Assembly (NCBI RefSeq): GCF_001619985.1
Contig: NW_017264194.1
Span: forward strand, 992,001 to 1,056,000
Reading direction: 5' to 3'
Length of the DNA: 64,000 nt
Source: Xylona heveae TC161
Lineage: Eukaryota > Ascomycota > Xylonomycetes > Xylonales > Xylonaceae
Shown here: positions 10,781-22,415 of the stretch, piece by piece
Layout of the letters: each line of letters begins with the position of its first letter
Position numbering within the stretch: the stretch's first letter is position 1
Position numbers and translations under genes: made by a program
The notes under the pieces: model-generated
What the model was told of the DNA's origin: nothing
What the model saw: only the letters and a program-made list of their open reading frames with translations
Database searches by the model: none

Positions 10781-12838
10781 TCAGGTGTCGCGAGATTCAT
10801 CAATTGTCCACCGTCTCTTCGGCCCCTTGTCGCGTTCAGTCTTCACCGGCGAAGGAGAAGAACCCCAAAGCCCAGCTTGACTTGGTCGCCGTAATTCGCC
10901 ACTGATTGACAATGCGTACTCGTCTTCTGTGTCGAGCTCATCGGCGGTTGTTGCAGCCCGAGGCCTGCTCAGAGTCTCCTGTGTTTCCTGGAGTATCTGT
11001 GGCTTTGACCACAGGCCTCCCACCGAATTGCTCCGTGAACCCAAAGCGTGAGATCGCGCAAATGTGGAAGCAGAGCTAGAGCTTCGTCGAACGCCCCCCG
11101 ATGCCGCATTTACTTCGGCCAGGGCAAATGCTCTGTCGGCCTGGGTCGTGCCCGAGGCAAGGGAACCTACCCGCTGTCGATGGTGCGATACTTGTGCGTG
11201 GAGTTTTGGAGAACCTTGCTGGATAGTGACAAGAGGGTTTGACCCTGGTCTGAGATGTTCAGTCGATGCGACAAGCTTGATATCATACGTCTCTGACAAG
11301 CCAGCGTCAATAGAAGATCTGCGTCGGTTCATGATCGCCTCGGACATGGATTTCTCTGCATCGGCTGGCGATCCGGGCCGCGGAGTCATAGTATCCTTTC
11401 GTACCGCCATAGAGAGGGATGCCATACCCACATCTAAGAGCACAGGCTGATTTGTCAACGCGCCGATGAGTGCGTTGCAGCCAGCGCCGTGAGTGACTAA
11501 AATCAAGACAGTATCCTCATCATCGTCACCGTTGTCCGGGGTGTCCGGACTCTTGAGGCCACTCTGATCCTGATTAGTATACCATAAAACCATCCTTTGG
11601 AGGCCGTTTCGAAAACGTTTATGCATGGAGCTCCATTCTTCGCCATATTCACCGCCATCTCCCCATTCGAGTGGCTCACGCATGCTGTCCCATTGATAAT
11701 CAACATCTACGCAATGATCCCGTGCATGTGCAACGTAACCACGTGGGATCGGATCCGAAGTCGAAATTGCCCAGGTAGGCGTAGGCGGAGTATACCCCAT
11801 ATCTGCCGGAGCGGGTGACGCGATTTTGTTGACAGCTCTTCCTCCGGCTCTGCCATTGCTTGCACTGCTAATACTAGTAATACTGCTCGCCCTATCCCTG
11901 CGCGAGAGAGCATCCTGAAGCTCAGAGGCAGGCGACGGGGATAAGTCGTCCCTAGTGGCCGCGTTAGGCTGAGCAGCTGAGCTTTTACCGCTCCAACCTC
12001 CTGGGAAGTGTCCTTGACTGGGGCGCTTGTCAGAACCGTCCTGTGCGGAATCCATATAGTCGCCGCGGCGAAGGAGGTCTGCCTTTGCTCCAGCAACCAT
12101 CATCAACGAGGCTGGTGGTGGCGTAATCTCCTCAAAGTAGTCTGGCGAGAGCCATTCGCCCAAAAATGCGTCGACACGTAGGACTGGCCTTTTGAGATGT
12201 TTGCGATGATGCGCCTTCTGCAGCACATGACGAGTTGGGGAATCGTGAGGTTCGGGAATAGCTTCCAAGCTTGAGGAGCGTGCTGAATCGCCGCCACGTG
12301 CAGGCGATCGAGAATGCATGCGTGCAGGCCTTCGATTTGCAGGATGGTGGGCGCCATGGTATTGGGCCATGCCAGCACTAATTGCGATGGAGGTCTGTAC
12401 ACACCGGGAAAAGGGAGATGTATGGATGTAGACCTTGTGCTTTCGGCGAGCGCCTTGCGAGGGGCTCGGAGATTGGCTCTGCTGACCGCCCGGTGACGAG
12501 GCATCGATGTTTGTCTGATTTATCTCTGACGCAAGGCTATCCACACTACCCTTTCTAGAGGTAGCACCAGATCTCTCTCGCGCATGCAGAAGACTGGCTA
12601 TTCTAGCACCTAAAGCCCTTGACTGAGTCCAACCTCCGTATGTCAGGGGGGAGTCGTACGGTGTAGGGGAAGTAAAGTGCCATTGTCGGTCGGCAGCATC
12701 TAATCGCGCTCCATGCCTGCCCGTTTTCATTAATCGCAAATTCCACCGTTGTGTGTTTCGCAAGTCCAGCTAGGCTGTCCTTAAACTGAGAACCATGACG
12801 TACCTGACAACAATGACAACCGCAGGTGGTCCACCCAT
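10781..12838 (-). CDS. Phosphoglycerate mutase-like histidine phosphatase family protein
   Basis: Exon 1 (12838-12804) encodes MGGPPAVVIVV and joins by an 87-nt intron to exon 2 (12716-10781), giving 656 aa. Splicing rebuilds the phosphohistidine motif VVRHGARLDAAD at residues 11-22; neither exon shows it alone. A conserved Arg lies in HTSPFSRCVQTS and the second catalytic His in VTHGAGCNAL. The domain is interrupted by long Ser/Pro/Arg-rich segments, typical of ascomycete members. These proteins resemble the Ubash3/TFIIIC-tau55 branch of the histidine phosphatase superfamily; whether this one is a phosphatase in vivo is unknown. The C-terminal third is rich in SSS/RR, suggesting phosphoregulation (inference). 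Confidence 0.85.
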
Positions 12839-14050
12839 TGCACCAACGGTTCACAGCAATGCAGTCGCACAGCTGATCCTACTCCGGAGCTCCCTTGCCA
12901 AGCAGTAGATAGATTGTGCAGGGGATTCAAGCTGATGTCGACTATTTTAAAGACCGGCGAGAAGTTGGGGGCGGCGGCGTGTGGGGACAAAAGGAGGGGA
13001 AGCGCCTCAGTAGTGACGCGAAACAAGTCGAAAGATAATATGCGGGGTGAATCAAAGAATCAAAATACAAGTCCAGTAGGATGCAATTCAGGGTTTGAAT
13101 CGACCAGGATGACCGCAGCGCGCTATCCGCAGTTTGAGGACGTCCAATTGCTTTGTTGGAGGGGTATAACTGTGACAGTATACGTCAAGGCAGCAAACCA
13201 CAAAACTAAGCGGGCTCTACCTCCGTACAAGTACAGAATACGCGGGGAATAATAATCCTCGGTATGCGACGTACAGCACGGACACAGGTAATCAGAATTC
13301 CTCTGTTGTCAAGTAAGACAAGATGTGAGGAAGTCAAGGTACTGAAAAACAATTTGTACAATTCTACTATTTTTTTTTTCTTTTACTCCGTGCTCGGAGT
13401 CACGATAAACTATCACTTAGTCAGGGTTGGGGATTTTTCTTCAAGGATGGAGGAAGGCGACCCCGGTGGGCCAGAACGAAAGACCCTTTCTAAGCTCGTC
13501 ATTCTCGGCGTTTTTCTGCTTCTAGTGACTGAGAAGAGTAAAGGGCCCGATTTCATCATCGTGAAGAATGAAAACGATGAGTAAGCAGTGACATCTTATC
13601 TTGATAATCTCTGAGTTACGCAGGTACTTGTGCATGGTGCATTATTTGCACAGAGACGCGACCCGACGCGTCTCCCAAAAGCCAGGAAAGGAAGGTACGG
13701 CAAAAGTGAAGGCGCCAGCTTGGACGTCAACCAGCAACACGCTCTTTCCCAAAAAGTGTGAGGTCAACATTGGTCCCTTAATCGCCCCCCAGAAAAAGAC
13801 ATTTTATTGACGACAACAATACTGCTTTATCGACCTTGGCCTTCATCAGAACAATTCAGCGCGTCAATATGGCCTTGTAGTCGTTATATTATCGTATTGG
13901 GGGGAATGGTATTTGTCGCGTCATATCACGTTAACAGAGAACCCCGCCTGTGCCAACAATACATGTCACTGGAGGCCTGGTGATTCATAGACGCCGAATT
14001 CAACGCATCGCGGCGCGTCGATCTTTGGAAACTCATCGGCGGTGAGAGCA
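12839..14050. promoter_or_regulatory. Divergent promoter region, phosphatase-family gene / cdc45
   Basis: About 1.2 kb separates the two start codons. It carries the paired MCB-type words described separately and no supported gene. The open frames at 12914-13810 overlap in several frames and look fortuitous. Confidence 0.5.
13656..13671. promoter_or_regulatory. Paired MCB/SCB-type boxes upstream of cdc45
   Basis: The sequence contains ACGCGA at 13656-13661 and a perfect MluI cell-cycle box ACGCGT at 13666-13671, about 380 bp before the cdc45 start. In yeasts, ACGCGT is bound by MBF (Mbp1/Res-Swi6) to drive G1/S transcription of replication genes, which fits the downstream gene. Binding here is inferred. 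Confidence 0.45.
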
Positions 14051-16724
14051 ATGTATCTCCCGCGGAATATCATTTCCCACCTCTACCTCCATCTTCTTGA
14101 GACGCATCATCCGCTATCTCCGCCTGTTCTGCTCCTTGTAGCCCTCGAACCAGATGCACTCTGCGCGTGCCGAATACTGACGGCACTTTTAAAACGCGAT
14201 TACATACCACACAAGATTCAGCCTGTTTCCGGATATGGCGACTTGGAACGAGTTGGGGCGGAATTGGTTAAGCCGATGCGGACAACGGAAGGTGGTAGCG
14301 GTGGGGTGGTAGTGTGCCTAGGTGCCGGGGGTCTCGTCGATCTTGCCGCGACACTAGGTCTAGACGTCTACGAAGAGGGTCAAGATGCCATGGGCGGGAT
14401 AGAAGTCTGGGTCATAGACGCAAAACGACCGTGGAATCTGGGGAATGTGTTCGGCGGTCATTCATCACTACCTCCGGTGGATGATGGCGAGGGAGGAGAT
14501 ACGTGGGTTGGAGAAGATGGTGTTATTCGCGGTGAAATACAGAAGACATATAGACCGGGGAAAGGCGGAATCATTGTCTTTGATGATGGCGACATTGCCG
14601 AAGATTTATCGGCAGAAAGGGAAGCGTACTGTGCACTTGAACGAATGCCTGATTTAGGAGAGGATCTCGACGATGACATTGACGGGTCGGGATCGGAGTC
14701 CGGAAATGAAGAGGACGAGCCTTCTGTCAAGCAACCACAAACAAAGAAACGCAAGTCATGGTCAGATAGAGAAGAGGACTCAGAGAGTGAGGACGAGGAA
14801 GGAAGGCCAAGGCAAAGACGAAGAAGCAATTCGGTATGTGACCCTCGAGCCAAATAGACTTAATCCTATGTTGCTAACGTCCATTGCAGTCATCATCCAT
14901 ACCTTCTCCTAGCCGTCCCGCTCGCCGAGGCCTTCTTGTGACGACGGACGATCACGATACGGAAAATGACATAAGGGTCAGCCGCACACCATCGCCAGTA
15001 GCAGAGGTGAAGCAACCGTCCGCGCGAACATTGCGTCGGCGTTTGCTCCGTCTTCGACGAAAACACGAATCCACGCTGCAGTCATACTACTCGATTGGCT
15101 CATCGTACTCGGAGCCTATATCGTCCCTCGTGTACTCACTTGCTTCCGAGCTTGGCCGGGAGGACAATGATCTTCTATGGCTTGCAATCGTTGGTGTGGG
15201 CAGTATGGAATTGTACGGGCGCGGCATGACCGGTGTTGCTATTACGCATCGGGACGACGTGGGAGGTTCGGCTGGTTGGGGTGGCGAGCGCGGAGAGCGA
15301 ATACGACAGGTATTGCGGGACGAAGTGCGGCGTCTTAATCCGCCAGATTTGTCGGATAGTAGGGACTTTACAAGGGGTGAGGGCAATGGGGTAATACCAA
15401 CCACGGCACGGTCACCAACAGATACATCCATTCGACTATCTCCGGAACCCCGGTTTCTGTTAATCAGACATTGGAGCCTATACGAGAGCATGTTACATTC
15501 TCCATACTTGTCGGCCAAACTTCACATATGGAGCGATGCAGGACGAAAGCGGTTGCATAAGCTGCTGGCAAAAATGGGCGTGAGCTTGAGTCAATGCAAA
15601 CAAAGCTACACACATATGGACATGGAGCTCAAACGCGACCTACGCCAGAGTCTGTTGAAATATGCTCCTGTTTATGGGCTCGACGGACTCGTTCCTCCAT
15701 CTGCAAGCGTGCATAGAGGGAAAGAAGGCTGGGGATTTGTGCGAAGTTGGGGCTGGAAGGCTTGCTTGAGCTCCACCGACGTGGGAGTCGTCGTCGGAGC
15801 GATTCTCGAAGTTGGAAAAGCTGGTGTCAGTAACTTTGAAAGATCCAATCCTGAACGAGATAGAGCCGATCCTGTAGATGAGGACGGCAGCCTGGAGAGC
15901 GAAGAATGGGTCGGAAGGTTTTGGGAGGCTTATGATGCCTTGGAAAAGTAAGACTCTGAGATAGCAATCTTGATCCCTTTTTCTTGTACTAACACATGTA
16001 TAACAGCATCGACGCGCTCAAGACGGCTCTACCAATAGCCATGCATCTGCACCGCGCTATCCTTCGTACCGGTACCGCACTCATTGAAAAGCGTCAAATC
16101 CGTCATCTACGAGCTTTCCGAATGGCTGTCGTCAAAGAAGGTCCAGACGTTCAGCTGTTCACCCACCCTGCCGCACTTACAAAACTGGCGCTATGGATTG
16201 GAGAGGCTATTGCCGAGCAGGAGAAAGAGCAAAAAGGCAAGTTGGGCCGCGGTGGCAAAGGCACTCCTCTCGTCGTTGCAGGTCTGAACGAACACAGAGG
16301 GATCTATGTCGTGGTAGGCACCGGCGGCGGTGGCGGAGTCGTTGACATTCTCGCGCGACGAGAGCGAAAAGAAAAAAAGGAAGCAAAATCGAAAGCAAAG
16401 GAAGCAAAAAAGGCCGAAAAAGAACGAAAAAAGCAGGAAAAGAAGGAATCCGGACAGACAAATGATGATAACGACGATGAAGAGGAAGAGGAAGATACCG
16501 AAGAGGAAGACAGCGACGATGATTCGGATGACTCGGACGACGACGAGGACGTTGAGAAGAAGGGCTATGGCAGGAACCGCTTCGGAAATGCGTTCCAAGA
16601 AGTTGTCGAAGAAACCAATGCCCGAGTCCGCATTGATAGCTTCGAGCACTGCGTCGTCGAGGTCAAAAAGGAAGATCTCTCCGCTTTTCTGGAATCTCTA
16701 AGCATGAAAGCTGTCGTTGGGTGA
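14051..16724 (+). CDS. cdc45: DNA replication initiation factor Cdc45
   Basis: Three exons (14051-14833, 14890-15947, 16007-16724) encode 852 aa. The start MYLPRNIISHLYLHL and the PVLLLVALEPDALCACRIL block are characteristic of Cdc45, a RecJ/DHH-fold protein that has lost nuclease activity. A first acidic, basic-patched insertion sits at about 215-260 and a second long Lys/Glu then Asp/Glu-rich segment near 730-785, before the conserved tail (SFEHCVVEVKKEDLSAFLESL). Cdc45 joins Mcm2-7 and GINS as the CMG helicase at origins. ATG at 14051 is preferred: an in-frame GTG just upstream is not a plausible start. MCB-like boxes lie upstream. Confidence 0.96.
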
Positions 16725-17735
16725 TGATCTCAGCTACAGATCTTCATTTAAGAAAATGGTGTGCATGGAGATCATCCATAACCTCAAATTGGCTTTTGGG
16801 TTGGAATGGCACCCGGGTCCTGCCTCTGGTGACTAGAGGGGCCAGCGGTCTTACACAATCGGAATTTAAAAAATACTGGCGGCGCTTGACTTGACTTGAC
16901 TTGGCATGACGAAGGACTGCTTCCATGTTATATCCCTTTTTCTTTGTTTTGCTTTTGCCTCCCTCTTCCTTTTGCTCATCTTCCCTTTGCTTCCAACGTT
17001 TTTTCCCCATTTTAGTCTCGCATAGCGGGTCGTGCGTTGTATTGCATTGCATTGCATTGCTACGTGTTTGCTTTTATCGTACTTTATGACTAGGGCGTTG
17101 GAAGTTCTTGTCTTTGGCTCTTTTCTTTTTTTTAACCAACTCGTTTTCTATTAGTCTTCCCCCGTCTGATTGACAGACAAGCAGAACAGTACGACTACAT
17201 CTCGTACAACACACAGTACTACTTTACCATACTTTATATCCGGAATATTATTATCAGATTACTATTACATGTAGAATCTATTTGCTCTCGCTCACATGGA
17301 CGTTCGTGATGTCTCTTGTAGGTAGCGGAATATGCTATTGTGAAATTGGGTTGACTCGGTGTCTATAGACGTTTTTATAAAATAACTTGCTTCTTTTTTC
17401 TTTTTTATTGTTTGAATGTTCAGAATGGGATACCCCGTTTGGTAATTGATAATTTATAGAAGTGGACATGACTTCATGCCACGTCGTGGTTTTGCCTTGC
17501 CTTGCCATGCCGAGTCACAGAGACAGATAGGTGGTGGATAAAAAGGCAAAAATATTCACCTCAAAGTCTAGTCCAGCACACCAGTCCCGGCATTCAAACT
17601 TCCCCTCGTGGATTAAGACGCCAAAAAGTAAATACGCCTTTAATACCCCAGGAAAAATAAGCAGCACCTCGTTCGGGGAAAAAAAAAACGAAAATGTAGC
17701 TTTAGTGTTTAGTTTCGTTCCCCGCAGTAGCAACC
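16725..17735. other. Convergent intergenic region with short tandem repeats
   Basis: About 1 kb between converging 3' ends of cdc45 and the CCDC124 gene. It contains TTGAC repeats at about 16887-16905 and four TTGCA units at about 17040-17060. T-rich tracts suit 3' UTR ends. No gene was found. Confidence 0.5.
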
Positions 17736-18663
17736 TCATTTCGCAGCCAGTCTCTTCTCGATATTCGCTCTCTCATCGGCCCGCATGGTCGCCATATCCG
17801 TCTTTGTCGAGTTAAACGATCCGTGCAGCTGGTTCATGGGGTTCTCCGGCGACTTGTCGAATTCCTTCTTGATCGCCTGTTCACGCTGGCTGCGGTTCAG
17901 ACCCTGGAAATCGTCCGATCCTTCTCTGGCCTCTTTGTACTTGAGGAACGCCGCCTTCAACCGCCGCTCAGGGTGTTTGTCGATCTTGTCCTGCGTCCGA
18001 GACGTAATCTTCAGCGCGTCCAGCGCGTCGTCCAGACCGGAGGCATTCAGTGCGGCAGAAGGCCCGTCGTCATCCAGCTTCGACAGGTCGAGCGTGCCCC
18101 GGCTCGGGGGAGCGGCCGCGCTGGTCTTCTTCGCTGCGGACTTGCCGCCAGATTTGACGGGCTTCGAAGGCAGAGAGGCAGCTTCTTCGGCCTCGAGAGC
18201 GGCTTTGGCGGCTTTGCTTTCTTGTAGTTTGCGGCGCTTGTCTTCGGCCGCGTCTCTGGATTAGGGGAGGAGTGAAGTGTTAGTAGACACGAAATCTTTG
18301 TGACGTTGAGAGTTGGAGCTCGAATCCTGCAACAGAGCTCCCTCTATGGGGTTGCAACTGTCGCTCGTGTGTAGGGTGACGCATATTATCGTGCGGGGTT
18401 GAGTGTGAACATGGGAGAATAAAAATTTAAATGGGGACGGGAAAGTTGGGAAGAACGTCTGGGAAGGGAGGAAAGCAACTACTGGAACGAGAGAATAGAA
18501 CGTACTTCTTTGCGTTCGATTTGGCGCCCTTGGACCACTTATCGTCTTCAGCAGCGGCTTCGACGGCGTCCTTGTCGGCTTGCTTGCGGGCTGCAGTGTC
18601 GGCCTTGCGCGCGTTGCCAGCGGCCTTTTTGCTGTTTTCGCCGGCAGCTTTCTTGCCTGCCAT
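17736..18663 (-). CDS. CCDC124/Oxs1 family protein (DUF1014), ribosome-associated
   Basis: Exon 1 (18663-18506) and exon 2 (18255-17736) encode 225 aa, close to human CCDC124 (about 223 aa) and much longer than yeast Lso2. The N-terminal half is Lys/Ala/Glu-rich coiled coil (MAGKKAAGENSKKAAG). The conserved C-terminal block reads HPERRLKAAFLKYKE, then KKEFDKSPENPMNQ. CCDC124/Lso2 binds the decoding centre of idle 80S ribosomes and aids restart after starvation; fission yeast Oxs1 also assists the Pap1 oxidative response. Which role dominates here is unknown. The 250-nt intron is long for this window. Confidence 0.9.
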
Positions 18664-19300
18664 GATCCCAGAAGAAGTCTAAGTAAAATAAATATATAAA
18701 GGTTCAAAGGTAAAGAAAGTAAGGATGGGTTGTGCGAAGGGCGATGTGGGGGAGAATGGAAAAGGTGGTTGGAAGAGAGAATGAAAAGGATGCGTTCAGT
18801 GTGTAAATTGACAGTGCTCTCCTACTGACAGCCCCGCCACAGCGAACCCGGAAGAAATGACTTCAGCGGAGGCACAAGTAGCTTGCTGGTTCAGTCTTTG
18901 GTGCGATTATCATATTATCTAATCAGATGGCGAGCTGCCTCATCCGCCGACGGGCCGAGTAAGTTTTAGTCTGGAAGCTAAAGTTCCGATTCGGAGGGGG
19001 TGCATGCCTACTGCGGACAAAAGTCAAGTTGAATCTGTTCTTACAAACAATACATTTTTGTTATTGTTCAGTTATAGAAACTGTATGCTGATGATATTTT
19101 ATATTATTTATAACGGCCAATATCTGTATGGATGAAGAATGAGTTCAGAAAATACAAAAGCCGCCACTACAGACACATGCCTGCCAAGAAGATGACTTGT
19201 TTCGCCATGTCCCGCTAAACGTCCTTTTTATGCAAAATAGCTGGTCGCAAGTGTTGATGCTTTGTCGAAAGGCACAAATATAACAAGGTAAAAGAAAGTA
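18664..19300. other. Intergenic, no gene seen
   Basis: About 640 bp upstream of the CCDC124 gene; it holds that gene's promoter and the 3' UTR of the next minus-strand gene. AT-rich between 19030 and 19130. Nothing else seen. Confidence 0.45.
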
Positions 19301-20149
19301 TCACCAGCCATAAACACGATTGGAGTCCCGTGCTGTTCGTTTTGTAGCTGGTGGCGGGGGCGCAGTCGGAATAGTAGTGGTTTCTCTCCCAACGCTGTAT
19401 CGTCGCCGCCTCTGACGTCGCCTCTCCTCGGATCCTGGCGCTGCCTCCGGGTTCAAGCTGCCTCTTCCAGGTTGTCTTGGGGGTGTTGATGGCTCTTGTT
19501 GAGGCGGTTGCTGGGGCGGAACTTCTGGCTGCGGATGGCTGCCGACAGAGGGCTCAGCAACAGTAGGAGAATTATCGCTCGGCAGCGTCAGTTCGACGAG
19601 GTTGTAAAAGTAATTCAGGACATCTGGATATGTTTGGATAGTATGGCGCCAATCCTCGTCGATCCCTCGCTTCAGCTCGATTTCCATCTGCGCCATTTGT
19701 GAAGGGTGCGGACCGCCAAATGGAAAGTAGGCGGGGTTGTTGTGCAGAGACGCGAGATAGGACGCATGCTGTTGTTTGCGAGCAGCGGAAATTGCGGAAA
19801 AAGTTTGTAGAACGTATTGTCTAGCATGTTCAATAACCCAATCTCTGCCAATATGCATTCAAATGTCAGCCATCAAGAAAAATGTCCCAATAACAGGCCA
19901 AGCCAAATCTTGTAGAGAACGGAAACCATGTTCGAAGATTATAGTATGAGAGATTTACCGTATCTTGTCCAGCATGGGCTCCATTATCCTCTTCTCGGCT
20001 TGTTGAACCGCGATCCTCAATCCATCCGACTCACACGGGCATTGCGCCTGAGGCGGCGCATTGCATATTGCACAGTTCGGCACCAGCGAGCTCATGGGAG
20101 CCAGTGTTCCTGCAGGAGGACCAGGTATCAGCGCGGTGTCTGAAGACAT
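19301..20149 (-). CDS. Conserved fungal protein of unknown function with Cys motif
   Basis: Exon 1 (20149-19959) and exon 2 (19844-19301), separated by a 114-nt intron, encode 244 aa starting MSSDTALIPGPPAG. An upstream in-frame ATG at 20173 would add eight residues. The N-terminal part has NCAICNAPPQAQCPCE, a compact Cys cluster that could bind zinc. A helical domain follows (RDWVIEHARQYVLQ, ELKRGIDEDWRHTIQ, YPDVLNYFYNLVELTLP). The C-terminal 80 residues are Pro/Gln/Arg-rich and probably disordered. I recall similar proteins across Pezizomycotina without an assigned function. No membrane segment or signal peptide is seen. Confidence 0.75.
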
Positions 20150-21153
20150 GGGGACAAATAGATATGAATGCAATGAAAAAGGACACTGAGAGGCGTAAAG
20201 AAGGCGTCACAAAAGTAAATTTCGATCTTCTTCAAACTCGTTGTTTTTCTGAAGGGAATTAAAGATGAAGAAACGATTGATGAAAGTAAATGGCATTTAG
20301 CAAATGCCTCATCTGCACCATGCCAACAAATAAAACTCCCAGAAATCTCCTTTTAATCATTAAAAGCGGGAAACGGATGTGGCTTACAGCAAAGCAAAAG
20401 GCAGTAACGCTGACGCCTATTGGCCCTATTAGCAGGTTGCCAGCTATCGCACAACTCTATTCGTCTAGCAACGATGACTTGACACCAACCAGACAACGAG
20501 CTTCTCACAATGAACTCTGACTGGTGCCCAGAAAAGAGACAAAGGGAGGAACGTGAGGGATTGAATGCCTTAGTTTGCCTCCAGCTGACTTTGTACGGGA
20601 GTGGGAAAAGTAGCTGGACTGAGCCGTCCATTCACCGACGGAAAAACTGGGCCGTGTTGGCCGGGGCAGTAGCGCATTCAACTATCACCAGCCATATTTG
20701 CCATGCGTAAGTTTTGGTTCGGCTTTATTCTTGCATCAATAATGCAGCTTGTGTGCTGGTCCATAGGCCATTTTTTTCTCGGGGGCGGCGAGACCCCGCC
20801 TTACTGTACTATGCTGTGCAGTTAATTACAGTGGGAGTATAGGACCCATCCACGTCAAGGGCCGAGCCATTTCCCCGCCGGTGACACTACTGGCGGGGCC
20901 ACCGAATCAGCCGAATTGGCGACAAACGTCAGCACAACTCAGGTAAATAAGCCAGGGTACCTTATTCATGCTACGAAAGCGCTTGAGGGGGATGCCATGC
21001 ATAAATAATACATGTTTGCTCCAAATTATATGACGGTTGAGACACCACACGTGATTTCCAAGTGGTTTCATTCCCGCTCGAGGAGGATGAGGTTTGCTTG
21101 TATTTGGTCGACATGATATCGTTCTTACATGGAAGTTGTATTAGAAGATAAGA
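20150..21153. other. Intergenic, no gene seen
   Basis: About 1 kb between two minus-strand genes. It must contain the promoter of the 244-aa gene and the 3' UTR of the dioxygenase gene. Short open frames (for example 20353-20631) lack any supporting signal. Confidence 0.45.
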
Positions 21154-22415
21154 TCACGCTGTAAGTGGTCTCATTTCATACAGCGTTTGCTGCAGATATT
21201 TCATCTGTTCATTGGCCCATTTCTCCATTTCTGGCACATTGATCGTCTCCATCCGACAGAACCCTTCCTCGCCTTGTGCATCAGCCTTCTTTACATTCTC
21301 TCGATACCGTTCTTGCAAGCTGGCGAGAGTAAGACGGGCCCGTTCGGCCAAGACCTCGAGACGGTAGGTCGTCCACTGATAGTACAGCTCCGAAAGCTGC
21401 GACTTGTTCCTGACATTCGCATTCGTCGTTTCGTCAAGGAGCATCGGGTCCTTGGGCCGAAATGATGTCACAATGGTAATTCTTTCGGGCATGTTTGTCG
21501 CGGGAATCGCGGTGTGTGTTATATATCTTCCTTGAAGCAATACGGCGCCCCCCTGTATCTTTCGTTAGATTTTTTTTCATACAATTTATAGTTCATTTTT
21601 AAGTAATTCTTTACCCAACTACGCGTTAGGCATGTGTATTATCTCGATCGGGAGAAAAGGGAAAGCAAAAAAGCAAGAAAAAGAAAGAAAGAAAAAGTAA
21701 AGAGAACGATAATAGAAAGAATTGAAGAAAGATAAGAACCTACCATCTGCGGTGCTCTCACTTTCAGACTCGATCCATCGGCCTTCAACAGCTCAGTCTC
21801 CCCTCCCACCATGTGTCGTGCATCCGATAGCATGACCACACACACCCACGGATGAGAATCCTTATGCCACTTGATAATCTCCTCTTTTCTGTCAGGATTT
21901 TCTACAGGGGCGGACTCCTCGGAGTCACCATTTTCCTCAGTAGCCGTGGCCGCTGGCGGCTCAATTGGCGTCTTCCTAACAGCATCAATTCCCCCCGGCC
22001 CAAGCTGCACATTCGCATGGCTAATCTCGTAGTCCATGGCCGGAACGAGCTCGACCTGTGCCAAGTCGCTCACAATCTTGAGCAGTTCGGGGGAATGCCA
22101 AAACTGGTGAATAAACGGCGCGTATCGAGGTGCCATTCCGCGCAATTGGACGGATCCAGGGTATGTGTGAGAAAGACAGTTGTCGAGGACGTCATCGCTG
22201 AAGAGCTCGCGTCGATGTTGAAGCACACCCTCATGTGAGAGAAGAGGGAAGGGTTCTGTCACGGCCACTGGTGAGAGTGCAGTTGAGTCGTAGCCCAAGT
22301 CTTTCATGGGCAAGATAGTGGATGGCGGAGAAAACTCTAGGTGTCTAGCTGGGTCGAATTGAACAGTGGGTGGTGCTGAGACCTTTGCATGGCGGCTGTC
22401 TATTTTGGTTTCCAT
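21154..22415 (-). CDS. Fe(II)/2-oxoglutarate dioxygenase-like protein
   Basis: Exons 22415-21744 and 21552-21154, joined by a 191-nt intron, encode 356 aa. The core resembles fungal 2OG-Fe(II) oxygenases. An HxD-type pair lies in IIKWHKDSHPWVCVVMLSDA and a distal histidine in GRYITHTAIPA. An arginine in PERITIVTSFRP is placed to hold 2-oxoglutarate. A Glu/Pro-rich loop with ENGDSEESAPVEN interrupts the fold before the HKD motif. The substrate cannot be told. The C-terminal 80 residues form charged helices (LEVLAERARLTLASLQ). No biosynthetic cluster surrounds it. Confidence is good for the gene, moderate for the reaction class. Confidence 0.72.

Noticed and set aside
16191-16649. 152-aa hydrophobic-looking minus-strand frame
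   Set aside because: Antisense of the Lys/Asp/Glu-rich segment of Cdc45; Leu/Phe/Val richness follows from the codons on the other strand.
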